Below, in pieces: positions 16,530-23,696 of a stretch of 64,000 bases of DNA; position 1 is the stretch's first letter; every line of letters begins with the position of its first letter. Source of the stretch: Lachnospiraceae bacterium (GTDB lineage Bacteria > Bacillota > Clostridia > Lachnospirales > Lachnospiraceae); the NCBI GenBank assembly GCA_017521605.1, contig JAFXCD010000009.1, positions 62,001-126,000 of the forward strand. Direction: 5' to 3'. Both the position numbers and the translations under genes were made by a program. The notes under the pieces are model-generated. The model saw only the letters and a program-made list of their open reading frames with translations, was not told the origin of the DNA and did not search any database.

Positions 16530-17177
16530 TTAAATGTCGTACTTTTTCAGTAACATATCCAATGCCTCTCTAAGCAGAATGGCTTCGCCCACGCCCTCTC
16601 TCTTGGAAAGCTTAGTTAAGCACTTCAACTGATCATTGGTGTAGTGAGAGGTTTTAGGTACCATCTTTTCCTCCTTCGCAAGTGCAATCTTGTTATGGCC
16701 GTTGGCCTTGGCACGGAAAAGAGCACTTTCTGCTTTACGAATCAACTCCTGCACACGGGTAGCATCCTCAAAGGCTGCCGCAATGCCGATAGAAATCGTC
16801 ATCTCCTCATTATTAGGAAGCTTCACATTATAGCCTTTTCGTACCTCCTCCAGAAACAGGAACACATCCTCCTTCTCCATATCGTTGTTAAAAATAATAC
16901 CAAATTCATCCCCTGACACACGATAAATAGTAACTCCTGACGGAAGCTTCCCTTCCAGATAGCGTCCCGTATCAATCAGTATTTTGTCTCCGTATTCCCT
17001 GCCGAAGTCCGTATTCACACGCAGGAAATTATCGCTATCTACCAGTGCAATAATAATCGGGCCGCTACCTTCCCCCTCTGCTTCATTCATCAGGCGAATC
17101 AGTTCCGCCTCAAATTCCTCCATTTTAGGAAATCCTAATGCCTTGTTCACTAAATTCTCTACTCTGTTTTCGCTCAT
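16530..17177 (-). CDS. GGDEF domain protein with a C-terminal ribbon-helix-helix-like tail
   Basis: 215 residues. Residues about 25-175 form a GGDEF domain: IIIALVDSDNFLRVN, then the signature IYRVSGDEFGIIF (SGDEF variant), EEMTISIGIAAAF and ESALFRAKANGHNKIA. An RxxD inhibitory site is not visible before the signature. The last 40 residues, TSHYTNDQLKCLTKLSKREG and then LREALDMLLKKY, match the pattern of ribbon-helix-helix DNA-binding domains. This suggests a transcription factor responding to c-di-GMP or GTP, which is inference. The start at 17177 is set by GGAGG 6 bases upstream. No transmembrane segment. Confidence 0.85.
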   Translation of the reverse strand: MSENRVENLVNKALGFPKMEEFEAELIRLMNEAEGEGSGPIIIALVDSDNFLRVNTDFGREYGDKILIDTGRYLEGKLPSGVTIYRVSGDEFGIIFNNDMEKEDVFLFLEEVRKGYNVKLPNNEEMTISIGIAAAFEDATRVQELIRKAESALFRAKANGHNKIALAKEEKMVPKTSHYTNDQLKCLTKLSKREGVGEAILLREALDMLLKKYDI

Positions 17178-17243
17178 ACCATACCTCCGCATTTTCAAAA
17201 TATGTTTTTATCAATATTATTTCAGAAATCATATCATAAGATA

Positions 17244-17272
17244 AATATATTTGGCGCAGTATTATTTGTCAA
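17244..17272 (-). promoter_or_regulatory. sigma-A promoter of the GGDEF-RHH gene
   Basis: TTGACA (17267-17272) and TATATT (17244-17249) on the minus strand, separated by 17 bp, 67 bp before the start codon. The -35 box is perfect. Confidence 0.8.
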
Positions 17273-17306
17273 GTATTATTTGGAGAATCATATGTATCCA
17301 TACAAA

Positions 17307-17360
17307 AAATCTGCTGTAAGTACCCTTTCTCTAAAAAAGGTTTCTTACAACAGATTTTTC
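17307..17360 (-). terminator. intrinsic terminator after sdpI
   Basis: An imperfect long stem pairs AAAAATCTG(T)TGTAAG with CTTACAGCAGATTTTT across a loop of about 20 bases, followed on the minus strand by a run of T. It lies 30-85 bp after the sdpI stop and before the GGDEF promoter. Confidence 0.8.
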
Positions 17361-17391
17361 CTATAGGTCTTTAGGAAATGCTCCCTACACT

Positions 17392-18477
17392 CTACTTTCC
17401 TACCTTTCCAATCAGTTCCTCATAAAGTGCCTTGGTTTCTTCCACAGTCTCCCGATTAACCACCATGATTTTATCTTCTGTATAAATGACTATATGTGCA
17501 TTACTTTTCTCATAAACATACCCGGTGAATTTACCTAATTCGCTATTGGAACAGTCGCCCATGGTAATACGGGGGGTGCCGAAGCCCATATCTCTATGTG
17601 CATTGGCAGGCTTTTGTACATATTCTATCCTATCCATTTCCTCATAACGAATTTCCGCGTCACTCCAGCAGAAAGCCTCTATTTGCAGGCTTTCCTCACC
17701 TATTTCCACTTCGAAATCTCCTGAAAACAAAAACATCATTGCTGCCACAAACAGGATAATACCAACCACTGCAGATGCCTTAGTAAAAGTCTTATCTGCC
17801 TTACTCAGCTTTACATCCTCCTTTGTAATCTTCCCTTCCTTCAACTGCTTCCGATAATACAGATAAGAATACAATACGGGCGAAAGAAGCAAAATCAATG
17901 CTACGATTCTGGCAGATACTCCCACACTTCTTGGCATAGCCAGTGACAATAGGAAAAGCACACCTCCCAGTACCCATGCCCTACCTGCAAAGCGGTGGGT
18001 CTTCACCCAGTTATCTTCACTCTTAAATGCCCATACAACTTTAATACCCAGTGTGTGATTCTGTTTACACTTAGGTAAATAATTGCCTACAAGGATAAAT
18101 ACCACACCCACAAAGCTCATGGTCAGAAGCATGATAATATTTGATTCACTATCCATAGCAAAAGCATAAATATAGCTGTTGGTTAACAGTGAGATAATTG
18201 GAACAATCCAGAAAAAGATACTTACCACTTTGCCGCTTTGCTCCTTATTCTTCGGATCTCCCAAAGTAAAGAATACACAAGTTAAGTGCAATAGCAAGCT
18301 GATTACCGGTATCAGAAACACAGCAAATGCCTTACCCATGGCTCCATCCGATGTACCCTGACTTCCCCAATGGGTAATCATGGTATCCGGTAGCTGATTC
18401 CACAAAATCACCCCCAACAACATAGGCAACAATATTACAATCGATGAAACTATAATCTGTCCTTTATACTTCTTCAT
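17392..18477 (-). CDS. sdpI: SdpI family membrane protein (DUF1648) with a PH-like C-terminal domain
   Basis: 361 residues. The N-terminal helix followed by LPDTMITHWGSQGTSDGAMG is the DUF1648 signature; then come further hydrophobic segments (about 45-70, 85-105, 115-135, 170-190, 195-210) including an SdpI-like segment with LPKCKQNHTLGIKVVWAF. A last helix near 245-265 leads to a soluble domain of about 100 residues resembling a bacterial PH domain. SdpI in Bacillus gives immunity to the SDP toxin and signals to SdpR. No toxin gene (sdpABC) is seen here. The start at 18477 overlaps sdpR by 14 bp. Confidence 0.85.
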   Translation of the reverse strand: MKKYKGQIIVSSIVILLPMLLGVILWNQLPDTMITHWGSQGTSDGAMGKAFAVFLIPVISLLLHLTCVFFTLGDPKNKEQSGKVVSIFFWIVPIISLLTNSYIYAFAMDSESNIIMLLTMSFVGVVFILVGNYLPKCKQNHTLGIKVVWAFKSEDNWVKTHRFAGRAWVLGGVLFLLSLAMPRSVGVSARIVALILLLSPVLYSYLYYRKQLKEGKITKEDVKLSKADKTFTKASAVVGIILFVAAMMFLFSGDFEVEIGEESLQIEAFCWSDAEIRYEEMDRIEYVQKPANAHRDMGFGTPRITMGDCSNSELGKFTGYVYEKSNAHIVIYTEDKIMVVNRETVEETKALYEELIGKVGK

Positions 18478-18745
18478 TTTCACCCACTCCTTTCAAATCA
18501 CTGATCCAAAGCATAATCTCCTCCAATACGGAGGCATTCAATTCATAATAAATGAACTTCCCTTCTCTGGAATCCCTAATCAAATCTGCATCCTTCAGTA
18601 CTGACAAATGCCTGGATATACTGGCTCCCGTCACAGGGAACTTGTCAACAATCTCTCCCGCAGACATCCTTCCACCCTTTAACATATTCAAAATCTCGCG
18701 TCGTATGGGGTCTGCCAAGGCCTTTAAGGTATTTTGTAATGCCAC
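18464..18745 (-). CDS. sdpR: ArsR family repressor (SdpR-like)
   Basis: 93 residues, single winged helix: LKALADPIRREILNMLKGG, then ISRHLSVLKDADLIRDSREG and the wing KFIYYELN. No CxC metal site is present, which fits SdpR rather than a metal sensor. The start is GTG at 18745 with AGGAGG 7 bases upstream. It overlaps sdpI and has its own promoter with a dyad over the transcription start, so it probably represses the pair. Confidence 0.9.
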   Translation of the reverse strand: MALQNTLKALADPIRREILNMLKGGRMSAGEIVDKFPVTGASISRHLSVLKDADLIRDSREGKFIYYELNASVLEEIMLWISDLKGVGENEEV

Positions 18746-18764
18746 AGATGCACCTCCTCATTTA

Positions 18765-18788
18765 ACATTTAACCTAATTGTTAAATGT
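18765..18788 (-). promoter_or_regulatory. candidate SdpR operator
   Basis: A perfect dyad of 9-bp arms, ACATTTAAC and GTTAAATGT, with a 6-base spacer. It lies immediately downstream of the -10 box, over the expected transcription start and just before the ribosome site of sdpR. Position and symmetry fit an ArsR-family autorepressor site. Confidence 0.75.
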
Positions 18789-18817
18789 ATCGTAATATGA
18801 GTTCCTTTTTTTGTCAA
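18789..18817 (-). promoter_or_regulatory. sigma-A promoter of sdpR-sdpI
   Basis: TTGACA at 18812-18817 and TACGAT at 18789-18794 with a 17-bp spacer that contains a run of seven A. Confidence 0.8.
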
Positions 18818-19096
18818 TATAGTTCCCATTAAACTTTCCAGTGGTCTATATAAAAGAATTGCAAACTCCCATTCTATCTAAAATCATCCCAAATCTTTTA
18901 AGTCGTAAAGAATGGCTTAATTTTTTCTGCTATTCTCAAGCAAACATCTCTGAAAGCTAATCCACATTAATCATAATTCTAAATTTGGGACTATTTTCTA
19001 GCTGAAAATCACTTAAATAATTAAGAAAGACTAAGCCATTTTTCCATTTTCTCTGATATGGGACTAATTTCTACTACCCACTTCCTTCAAACACAC
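18818..19096. other. gene-free AT-rich spacer with repeats of a TGGCTTA unit
   Basis: No reading frame or promoter is convincing here. The unit TGGCTTA occurs at 18913-18919, and inverted as TAAGCCA at 19032-19038; the same unit forms the stem of the terminator at 19101-19143. The repeats could allow alternative pairing in a read-through transcript. Confidence 0.4.
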
Positions 19097-19143
19097 AAAA
19101 AAACTAAGCCATAAACTACAAATCTGTAATTCTGGCTTAGTTT
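19097..19143 (-). terminator. intrinsic terminator after the HTH-DUF2441-like gene
   Basis: Perfect 11-bp stem AAACTAAGCCA (19101-19111) with TGGCTTAGTTT (19133-19143), followed on the minus strand by seven T. It lies 55-100 bp after the stop codon at 19198. Confidence 0.85.
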
Positions 19144-19197
19144 GTGCCTTGACTTTTATATATTGACACCAACCGGCATCATTTTAGTTCATTATTC

Positions 19198-20022
19198 TTA
19201 CAAAACCACTTCTTTCACAATCTCTACTACCTCTATATCACCATCCACCAGCATTTCCACAATGCCGCGCTCTCCGGGCGGGTTCTCCTTATTTTCCCAA
19301 TACTTCTCTGCCTGACTCAGATTTTCTTCCTTTTCCAATGCGGCATCAAAGCATTTGGTAGCATCTCCTACAAAGCATCTTCCCTTCACCTTTACCTTTA
19401 TGATTTGGTAGGTGGGTCTGCCCAGTCCGGTAAAATAATCAAACCATTGTTGAGACTCCTCCTGAGTAGGGGAGGTATACAAGCAATTCATTCTGGAAGG
19501 ATAGTGGGGATACTTCTTCGCCCTTACCTCTTCCAAGGCAAATTCCCTTATTGCTACCGACAATGGATAATCTAAAGTGTCAATATCATATCTTTCTGGA
19601 TGTTCATAAAAGTCCTTCACCAGTTCCTTTTTTGCCATCACTCGCTCATAAACACCGCTATGATGCTCCTCGTCAAAAAGAATGTGCTGACCCAGCTGCA
19701 TGGGTCTGTCCGTTACCACATGATATGCATAAATCACTTTTTCTTCTTTCATAGCCGCTTTCCTCTCTCGTAGTATTCTCTGTATACTTTTCTCTGACAG
19801 GCAATATTTCACTGCCAGTTCACAGACCTTACTACCGGCAGAAAACTCCCGGGAAATGGCACAGTTTCTCTCTTCCAGCTCCTTTCGGGTCAGGGTACCC
19901 GTGCCCCATCCCTGTCTGCTTCCCACTTTCTTAGGGATATAGATGCTTTTTCCTTCTATGTGATTTTGTATTTCTTCAATTAATTCCTTTGGCAGAATCT
20001 CCTCTGCTTTTATATAGCCCAT
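19198..20022 (-). CDS. CD3324-type HTH domain fused to a DUF2441-like domain
   Basis: 274 residues. Residues 1 to about 90 match the CD3324 family: YIKAEEILPKELIEEIQNHI, YIPKK, an RKELEERN segment and a helix-turn-helix with VKYCLSEKSIQRILRERK. Residues about 98-274 resemble DUF2441: YAYHVVTDRPMQLGQHILFD, SGVYERVM, FALEEVRAKKYPHYPSRMNC, LYTSPTQEESQQWFDYF and CFVGDATKCFDAA. The second part looks like a small enzyme fold of unknown activity. The fusion suggests a DNA-binding protein with an enzymatic or sensory half. A short leader frame and a dyad precede it (20059-20125). Confidence 0.75.
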   Translation of the reverse strand: MGYIKAEEILPKELIEEIQNHIEGKSIYIPKKVGSRQGWGTGTLTRKELEERNCAISREFSAGSKVCELAVKYCLSEKSIQRILRERKAAMKEEKVIYAYHVVTDRPMQLGQHILFDEEHHSGVYERVMAKKELVKDFYEHPERYDIDTLDYPLSVAIREFALEEVRAKKYPHYPSRMNCLYTSPTQEESQQWFDYFTGLGRPTYQIIKVKVKGRCFVGDATKCFDAALEKEENLSQAEKYWENKENPPGERGIVEMLVDGDIEVVEIVKEVVL

Positions 20023-20058
20023 GTTTGCCTCCTATTTATGCTTAAATTCTTAAGGATG

Positions 20059-20099
20059 GCACAGGCCTGATACAATTTCTTCCTTGCAATAGCCTGTGC
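20059..20099 (-). promoter_or_regulatory. dyad in the leader of the HTH-DUF2441-like gene
   Basis: Arms GCACAGGC (20059-20066) and GCCTGTGC (20092-20099) are perfect complements separated by 25 bases. It begins exactly at the stop codon of an 8-codon leader frame and ends some 36 bases before the gene, so it could be an attenuation hairpin or an operator for the HTH domain. Confidence 0.4.
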
Positions 20100-20125
20100 T
20101 ATGCAAACATTACATATTTTCTCAT
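20099..20125 (-). CDS. possible 8-residue leader peptide
   Basis: ATG at 20125 with AGGAGG 10 bases upstream, encoding MRKYVMFA, stop TAG at the edge of the downstream dyad. The strong ribosome site for so short a frame is the only support. It may serve translation-coupled control of the next gene. Confidence 0.3.
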   Translation of the reverse strand: MRKYVMFA

Positions 20126-20227
20126 ATAGTATTTTCCTCCTAAAGTGCAATCTTTCTTATACAATCTGCAAGAACTTTGTATAAAAACTCATTATCATTT
20201 TAACACGCTACCGCGGCTCCTGCCACC

Positions 20228-21223
20228 TTAATCTTTTTTAGAAAAAAGCATGTTCCCAAAAACATTCTCTAAAAAGGCTTGCTTCGCTTCTTCCTGCTCC
20301 AGTACCTTGCTTAATTTCTCCATATTTTTCTCGGGTATCCAGGACTTGCGGGAATTCATATAGAAATTAGCAATCTTCCAGAACTTCTCGGGATAGGCCA
20401 GCCGGTAATATAAATCTATATAATCGTAGGCCGGAATGGGGCGCACCTTCTGGTAAGCATCCAACAGTTCCTTTCCCAACTCCTGAGGCCAATCACTTTT
20501 CTCCAAAAGCTTACGCATGAGAAGATAAATATCCGTCACCTGACTACCCTGATGGCATTTCTCAAAATTTACCACATACCACTGCCCCTCTGCAAAAAGG
20601 ATATTGTGGTATTGATAATCCCCGTGGCAAAAACCTCCTGTTACCTGTCTCAAGCTTCGTTCCTCCTCATACAGTCGCCATCCTTCTGTAATCTGTTTCG
20701 CTTGTTCCAAATAAAAATCCATGCAACTCTTCAAATATCGCTCAAATGGTTGTTTCTGTCCTTTCTTTCCTAAAAAACTACGAATATGAGCCAGCTCTCG
20801 GTTGCGCTTTTCATATTCCTTTAAAGCCGAATCCGTTGCACACTTTCCTTCTGTATCTGCGCTTTCCATTGCATTATGTAAACCTGCAAGCAACTCCATG
20901 GCTACCCCACACTCTGCTCTGTCATAAATATCGCATTCCCTGCCATCCACATAGGTTTTCAGTATATAGCTGATACCGTCCCTGTCTTTTACGCTAAAAC
21001 ATCCTTCTTTCGTAGGTAGCAGTGTATCCGTATGCACCTGCCCTTTCGCTGCAATAGTTTGCAACAATTGATTTTCCGCCGCCAAACGAGCCTCTGTCCC
21101 TGCATATTCCTTAAAAGCCAAGGTCCCTTGAGAAGTATCGCACAGAATCGCTCCCCGGCCCTTTCGGGTTTTCAAAATCTCTATATCATATTGCTCTAAA
21201 AGAGTCACAGCTCTGTCATTCAT
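20228..21223 (-). CDS. CotS/aminoglycoside-phosphotransferase-fold kinase-like protein
   Basis: 331 residues of the CotS family (spore-coat-associated kinases). Visible are the ATP-lobe Lys in GTLAFKEYAG, SYILKTYVDGREC, the catalytic loop GGFCHGDYQYHNILF and the segment WYVVNFEKC. In active members the last motif carries a metal-binding Asp (DFD/DFE); here it is Asn, so activity may be lost or altered. C-terminal YRLAYPEKFWKIANFYMNS is typical. The initiator at 21223 is followed downstream by a structured 182-bp element upstream of the gene. Confidence 0.85.
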   Translation of the reverse strand: MNDRAVTLLEQYDIEILKTRKGRGAILCDTSQGTLAFKEYAGTEARLAAENQLLQTIAAKGQVHTDTLLPTKEGCFSVKDRDGISYILKTYVDGRECDIYDRAECGVAMELLAGLHNAMESADTEGKCATDSALKEYEKRNRELAHIRSFLGKKGQKQPFERYLKSCMDFYLEQAKQITEGWRLYEEERSLRQVTGGFCHGDYQYHNILFAEGQWYVVNFEKCHQGSQVTDIYLLMRKLLEKSDWPQELGKELLDAYQKVRPIPAYDYIDLYYRLAYPEKFWKIANFYMNSRKSWIPEKNMEKLSKVLEQEEAKQAFLENVFGNMLFSKKD

Positions 21224-21250
21224 TTTCCGTCCTCCCGATCATGCAGATTC

Positions 21251-21432
21251 GGAAGAAGGTTAATCGGGATCGAGGGTCAATAATATTCCAACGCAAGGCT
21301 CTTGCAAAACGTCGCTCCTTGGCGAGGTCAAGCCGCTTGCGGCTTCGAGCCTAGTGACGCTACGTTTTGGACGAAGCGAGAGCGCGCCTAAGTGGAATAT
21401 TATTGACCCCCCATTTCGGTGTAACCTTCTCC
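21251..21432. repeat. 182-bp imperfect inverted-repeat element (MITE-like) between cca and the CotS-like gene
   Basis: The left end GGAAGAAGGTTA (21251-21262) pairs with TAACCTTCTCC (21422-21432), and inside it a perfect 17-bp arm at 21274-21290 (begins GGGTCAATAAT) pairs with 21393-21409. Further in, CAAAACGT pairs with ACGTTTTG and the centre is AAGCCGC-TT-GCGGCTT (21330-21345). The whole can fold into one long branched hairpin. It has no coding frame; base composition in the core is more GC-rich than nearby spacers. It may be a non-autonomous mobile element or a structured RNA. Confidence 0.7.
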
Positions 21433-21467
21433 ACTTCCTACCCTATCTTATGAAGGGAGGAGGAAAA

Positions 21468-22796
21468 TTATAACTGTACTTTTTGAATCAATATTTCTTT
21501 CACATTATCCTCCGGGTGGTCCAGTACATGATCCAGAAGAACATGTAGGGTTTCTCCTATCTGTTTACCCGGTTTCATGCCTAAGGCAATTAAATCCGAG
21601 CCGTTTACTGCCAGGGTCTTTAAGGAAACACACTGGCTCTTTTCCTGAATTTCAGCAAAAAGCTGTTCCCACATATCGATAGCACTCAGCTTCTCCTCTC
21701 GTTTGTACTCACTCTGAGCCAATACATCCGCTCTGTAAACCGGCATCAGTAAGGGGAAAATATCCTCACCAATCTTGTTCACCGCTCTTCTTGCCAGGCG
21801 CAAATTCGGCTTCACTCCTTTGCCGAAATCATGATATTCCACCAAACGGGTCACCTTGTAAATGGTATCATTGTCATAGCGTAGCCTCTTCAAAATGTCC
21901 TCTGCCATCTTGGCACTCACTCCGGGATGACCATGAAAATGGGTGGTTCCATCTTCGTCTTTGTTCAAAGTCTGTGGCTTGCCAATATCATGAAACAGCA
22001 TGGCCAGACGCAGCTCCTTTACTGCCGGCACCTTATTCAAAGACTGTAAAATATGCTCTCCTACAGAGTAGCAATGGTGACGGTGGTTCTGCTCCGTCTC
22101 CATACAGACATCCAGCTCCGGGAGTATCACTGCTGTCACTTTCGTTTCATAAGCCACACGGATATAATCCGGATGGGGTGAGGTAAGTAACTTGGTCAGT
22201 TCCACCTGAATACGCTCCGCACTGATATTCCTCAGATTCCCAGCCAACAAGCGGATGCCCTCCTTGGTGGATTCCTCTATTTCATAACCCAGCTGGGCTG
22301 AAAAACGAATGGCACGTAATATTCGCAATGCATCCTCTGTAAATCTCTCTTTTGCTTCTCCCACACAACGGATTACACCATTTTCAATATCTTTCAAACC
22401 TTCAAAAGCATCCACCAGACCGGTGGTTTCATTATAGGCAAAAGCATTAATGGTAAAATCCCTACGCTTTAAATCTTCTATAAGATTGGAGGTAAAGGTT
22501 ACCTCTTTAGGATGGCGGCTGTCCTCATACTCTCCATCAATACGATAAGTAGTTACCTCGAAGCCTTCTTTTTCCAACATTATGGTAACTGTGCCGTGTG
22601 CGATCCCCGTATCAATGGTTCGGCGAAACAATGCCTTCACCTGCTCCGGCTTAGCTGAAGTAGTGATATCCCAGTCATTGGGTTCCCTGCCCAGAATGGA
22701 GTCACGGATACACCCCCCCACTGCAAAGGCCTCAAAACCTGCCTCCGTTATGGTATCAATTATGAACTTTACTTTCTCCGGTAACTGAATCTTCAC
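21468..22796 (-). CDS. cca: CCA tRNA nucleotidyltransferase with HD domain
   Basis: 442 residues. The class II nucleotidyltransferase head shows AVGGCIRDSILGREPNDWDI with the metal-binding DxD, then RRDFTINAFAY and the RNA-binding region with GEAKERFTEDALRILRAIRF. An HD domain follows (HCYSVGEHILQSL, LFHDIGKPQTL), giving phosphohydrolase activity as in E. coli Cca. It adds or repairs the CCA end of tRNAs. The start is placed at a GTG (22796) with GGAGGT 5 bases upstream, after the stop of the preceding gene; an ATG at 22817 would overlap that gene and has no site. Confidence 0.92.
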   Translation of the reverse strand: MKIQLPEKVKFIIDTITEAGFEAFAVGGCIRDSILGREPNDWDITTSAKPEQVKALFRRTIDTGIAHGTVTIMLEKEGFEVTTYRIDGEYEDSRHPKEVTFTSNLIEDLKRRDFTINAFAYNETTGLVDAFEGLKDIENGVIRCVGEAKERFTEDALRILRAIRFSAQLGYEIEESTKEGIRLLAGNLRNISAERIQVELTKLLTSPHPDYIRVAYETKVTAVILPELDVCMETEQNHRHHCYSVGEHILQSLNKVPAVKELRLAMLFHDIGKPQTLNKDEDGTTHFHGHPGVSAKMAEDILKRLRYDNDTIYKVTRLVEYHDFGKGVKPNLRLARRAVNKIGEDIFPLLMPVYRADVLAQSEYKREEKLSAIDMWEQLFAEIQEKSQCVSLKTLAVNGSDLIALGMKPGKQIGETLHVLLDHVLDHPEDNVKEILIQKVQL

Positions 22797-22809
22797 ACAA
22801 ACCTCCGTA

Positions 22810-23616
22810 CTATTCACATATAAACTTTCTTATCACATCTACCAACCCGTCCTCATCATTGGTAGGCGCAATATAATCTGCTGCTTCCTTAACGGCCGGT
22901 TGGGCATTGCCCATGGCCACACCCACTTTAGCATATTTTATCATAGAAATATCATTATAGCCATCCCCACAGCATACAGCCTGCTCTGGACCCATGCCCA
23001 ATCCTTTTAGCACTCGGTCCAGTCCTACTGCTTTATGAATGTCTTTTGGCATAATCTCAATAAAGAAAGGTTCCGAACGGTAGATGCTGATGATATCTCC
23101 AAATCTCTCTTGTAACTCCTTTTCATAAACAGCTGCCAGCTCACCCGGTGCAGTCATAAGGCATTTGTTCACATCATAATTTACATATTCTACAAAATCA
23201 GGCTGATGACGGATTGGCAGCCAGTTAATTCCTGCCTCAAGCTTAATATACTCATCCGGTTCAAATGCAGAAATCACTATATCACCATCATAGGTAATGA
23301 GTCCGGCACCTCTTTCCTTAGCAAACTCATAAAGCCTGGGTACTACATGCAGGGGCAAGAAATTTTGATGCACCACTTCTCCGCTCTTACACTCTACAAT
23401 TTTTGCTCCATTATAGGATAGCAGATAACCACCTCTTTTATCCAGCTCCAGCTCCTTTTCATAATGACGCATACCCGGTGTGGGCCGTCCGGAAGCCAGC
23501 GCCACCAGGTGACCTCTATCCATTATATCCCAAATAGCCTGCTTGGTCGCTTCTGTAATTTGCTTTTTTGAATTGGTTAATGTTCCGTCTATATCCAACA
23601 CCAGTATTTTCTTCAT
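22810..23616 (-). CDS. Cof-type HAD-IIB family phosphatase
   Basis: 268 residues. Motif I is ILVLDIDGTLTNSKKQIT, motif II LVALASGRPT, then the C2 cap, a Lys in a conserved MPKDIHKAVGL segment and motif IV CCGDGYNDISMIKYA. These enzymes dephosphorylate small sugar phosphates or flavin/pyridoxal precursors. It directly precedes cca on the same strand. Confidence 0.92.
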   Translation of the reverse strand: MKKILVLDIDGTLTNSKKQITEATKQAIWDIMDRGHLVALASGRPTPGMRHYEKELELDKRGGYLLSYNGAKIVECKSGEVVHQNFLPLHVVPRLYEFAKERGAGLITYDGDIVISAFEPDEYIKLEAGINWLPIRHQPDFVEYVNYDVNKCLMTAPGELAAVYEKELQERFGDIISIYRSEPFFIEIMPKDIHKAVGLDRVLKGLGMGPEQAVCCGDGYNDISMIKYAKVGVAMGNAQPAVKEAADYIAPTNDEDGLVDVIRKFICE

Positions 23617-23653
23617 AATTCCTCCATCCTATTACAAGTTCCTTTACCACAAG

Positions 23654-23686
23654 TGGCGGCAGTGCATCCATCACACACTGCCGCCA
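23654..23686 (-). terminator. hairpin after the peptidyl-prolyl isomerase gene
   Basis: A perfect 11-bp GC-rich stem TGGCGGCAGTG / CACTGCCGCCA with an 11-base loop, 11 bp after the stop at 23697. There is no clear U-run behind it, so it may act as a message-stabilising end rather than a strong terminator. Confidence 0.55.
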
Positions 23687-23696
23687 AATCATTCTC

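Noticed and set aside
20023-20227. A 43-codon open frame upstream of the HTH-DUF2441-like gene
   Set aside because: No start codon or ribosome site in frame; the 8-codon frame in another frame has the better site.
21791-22186. 131-residue plus-strand reading frame opposite cca
   Set aside because: Antisense to the well-conserved cca gene; no ribosome site and no recognisable protein.
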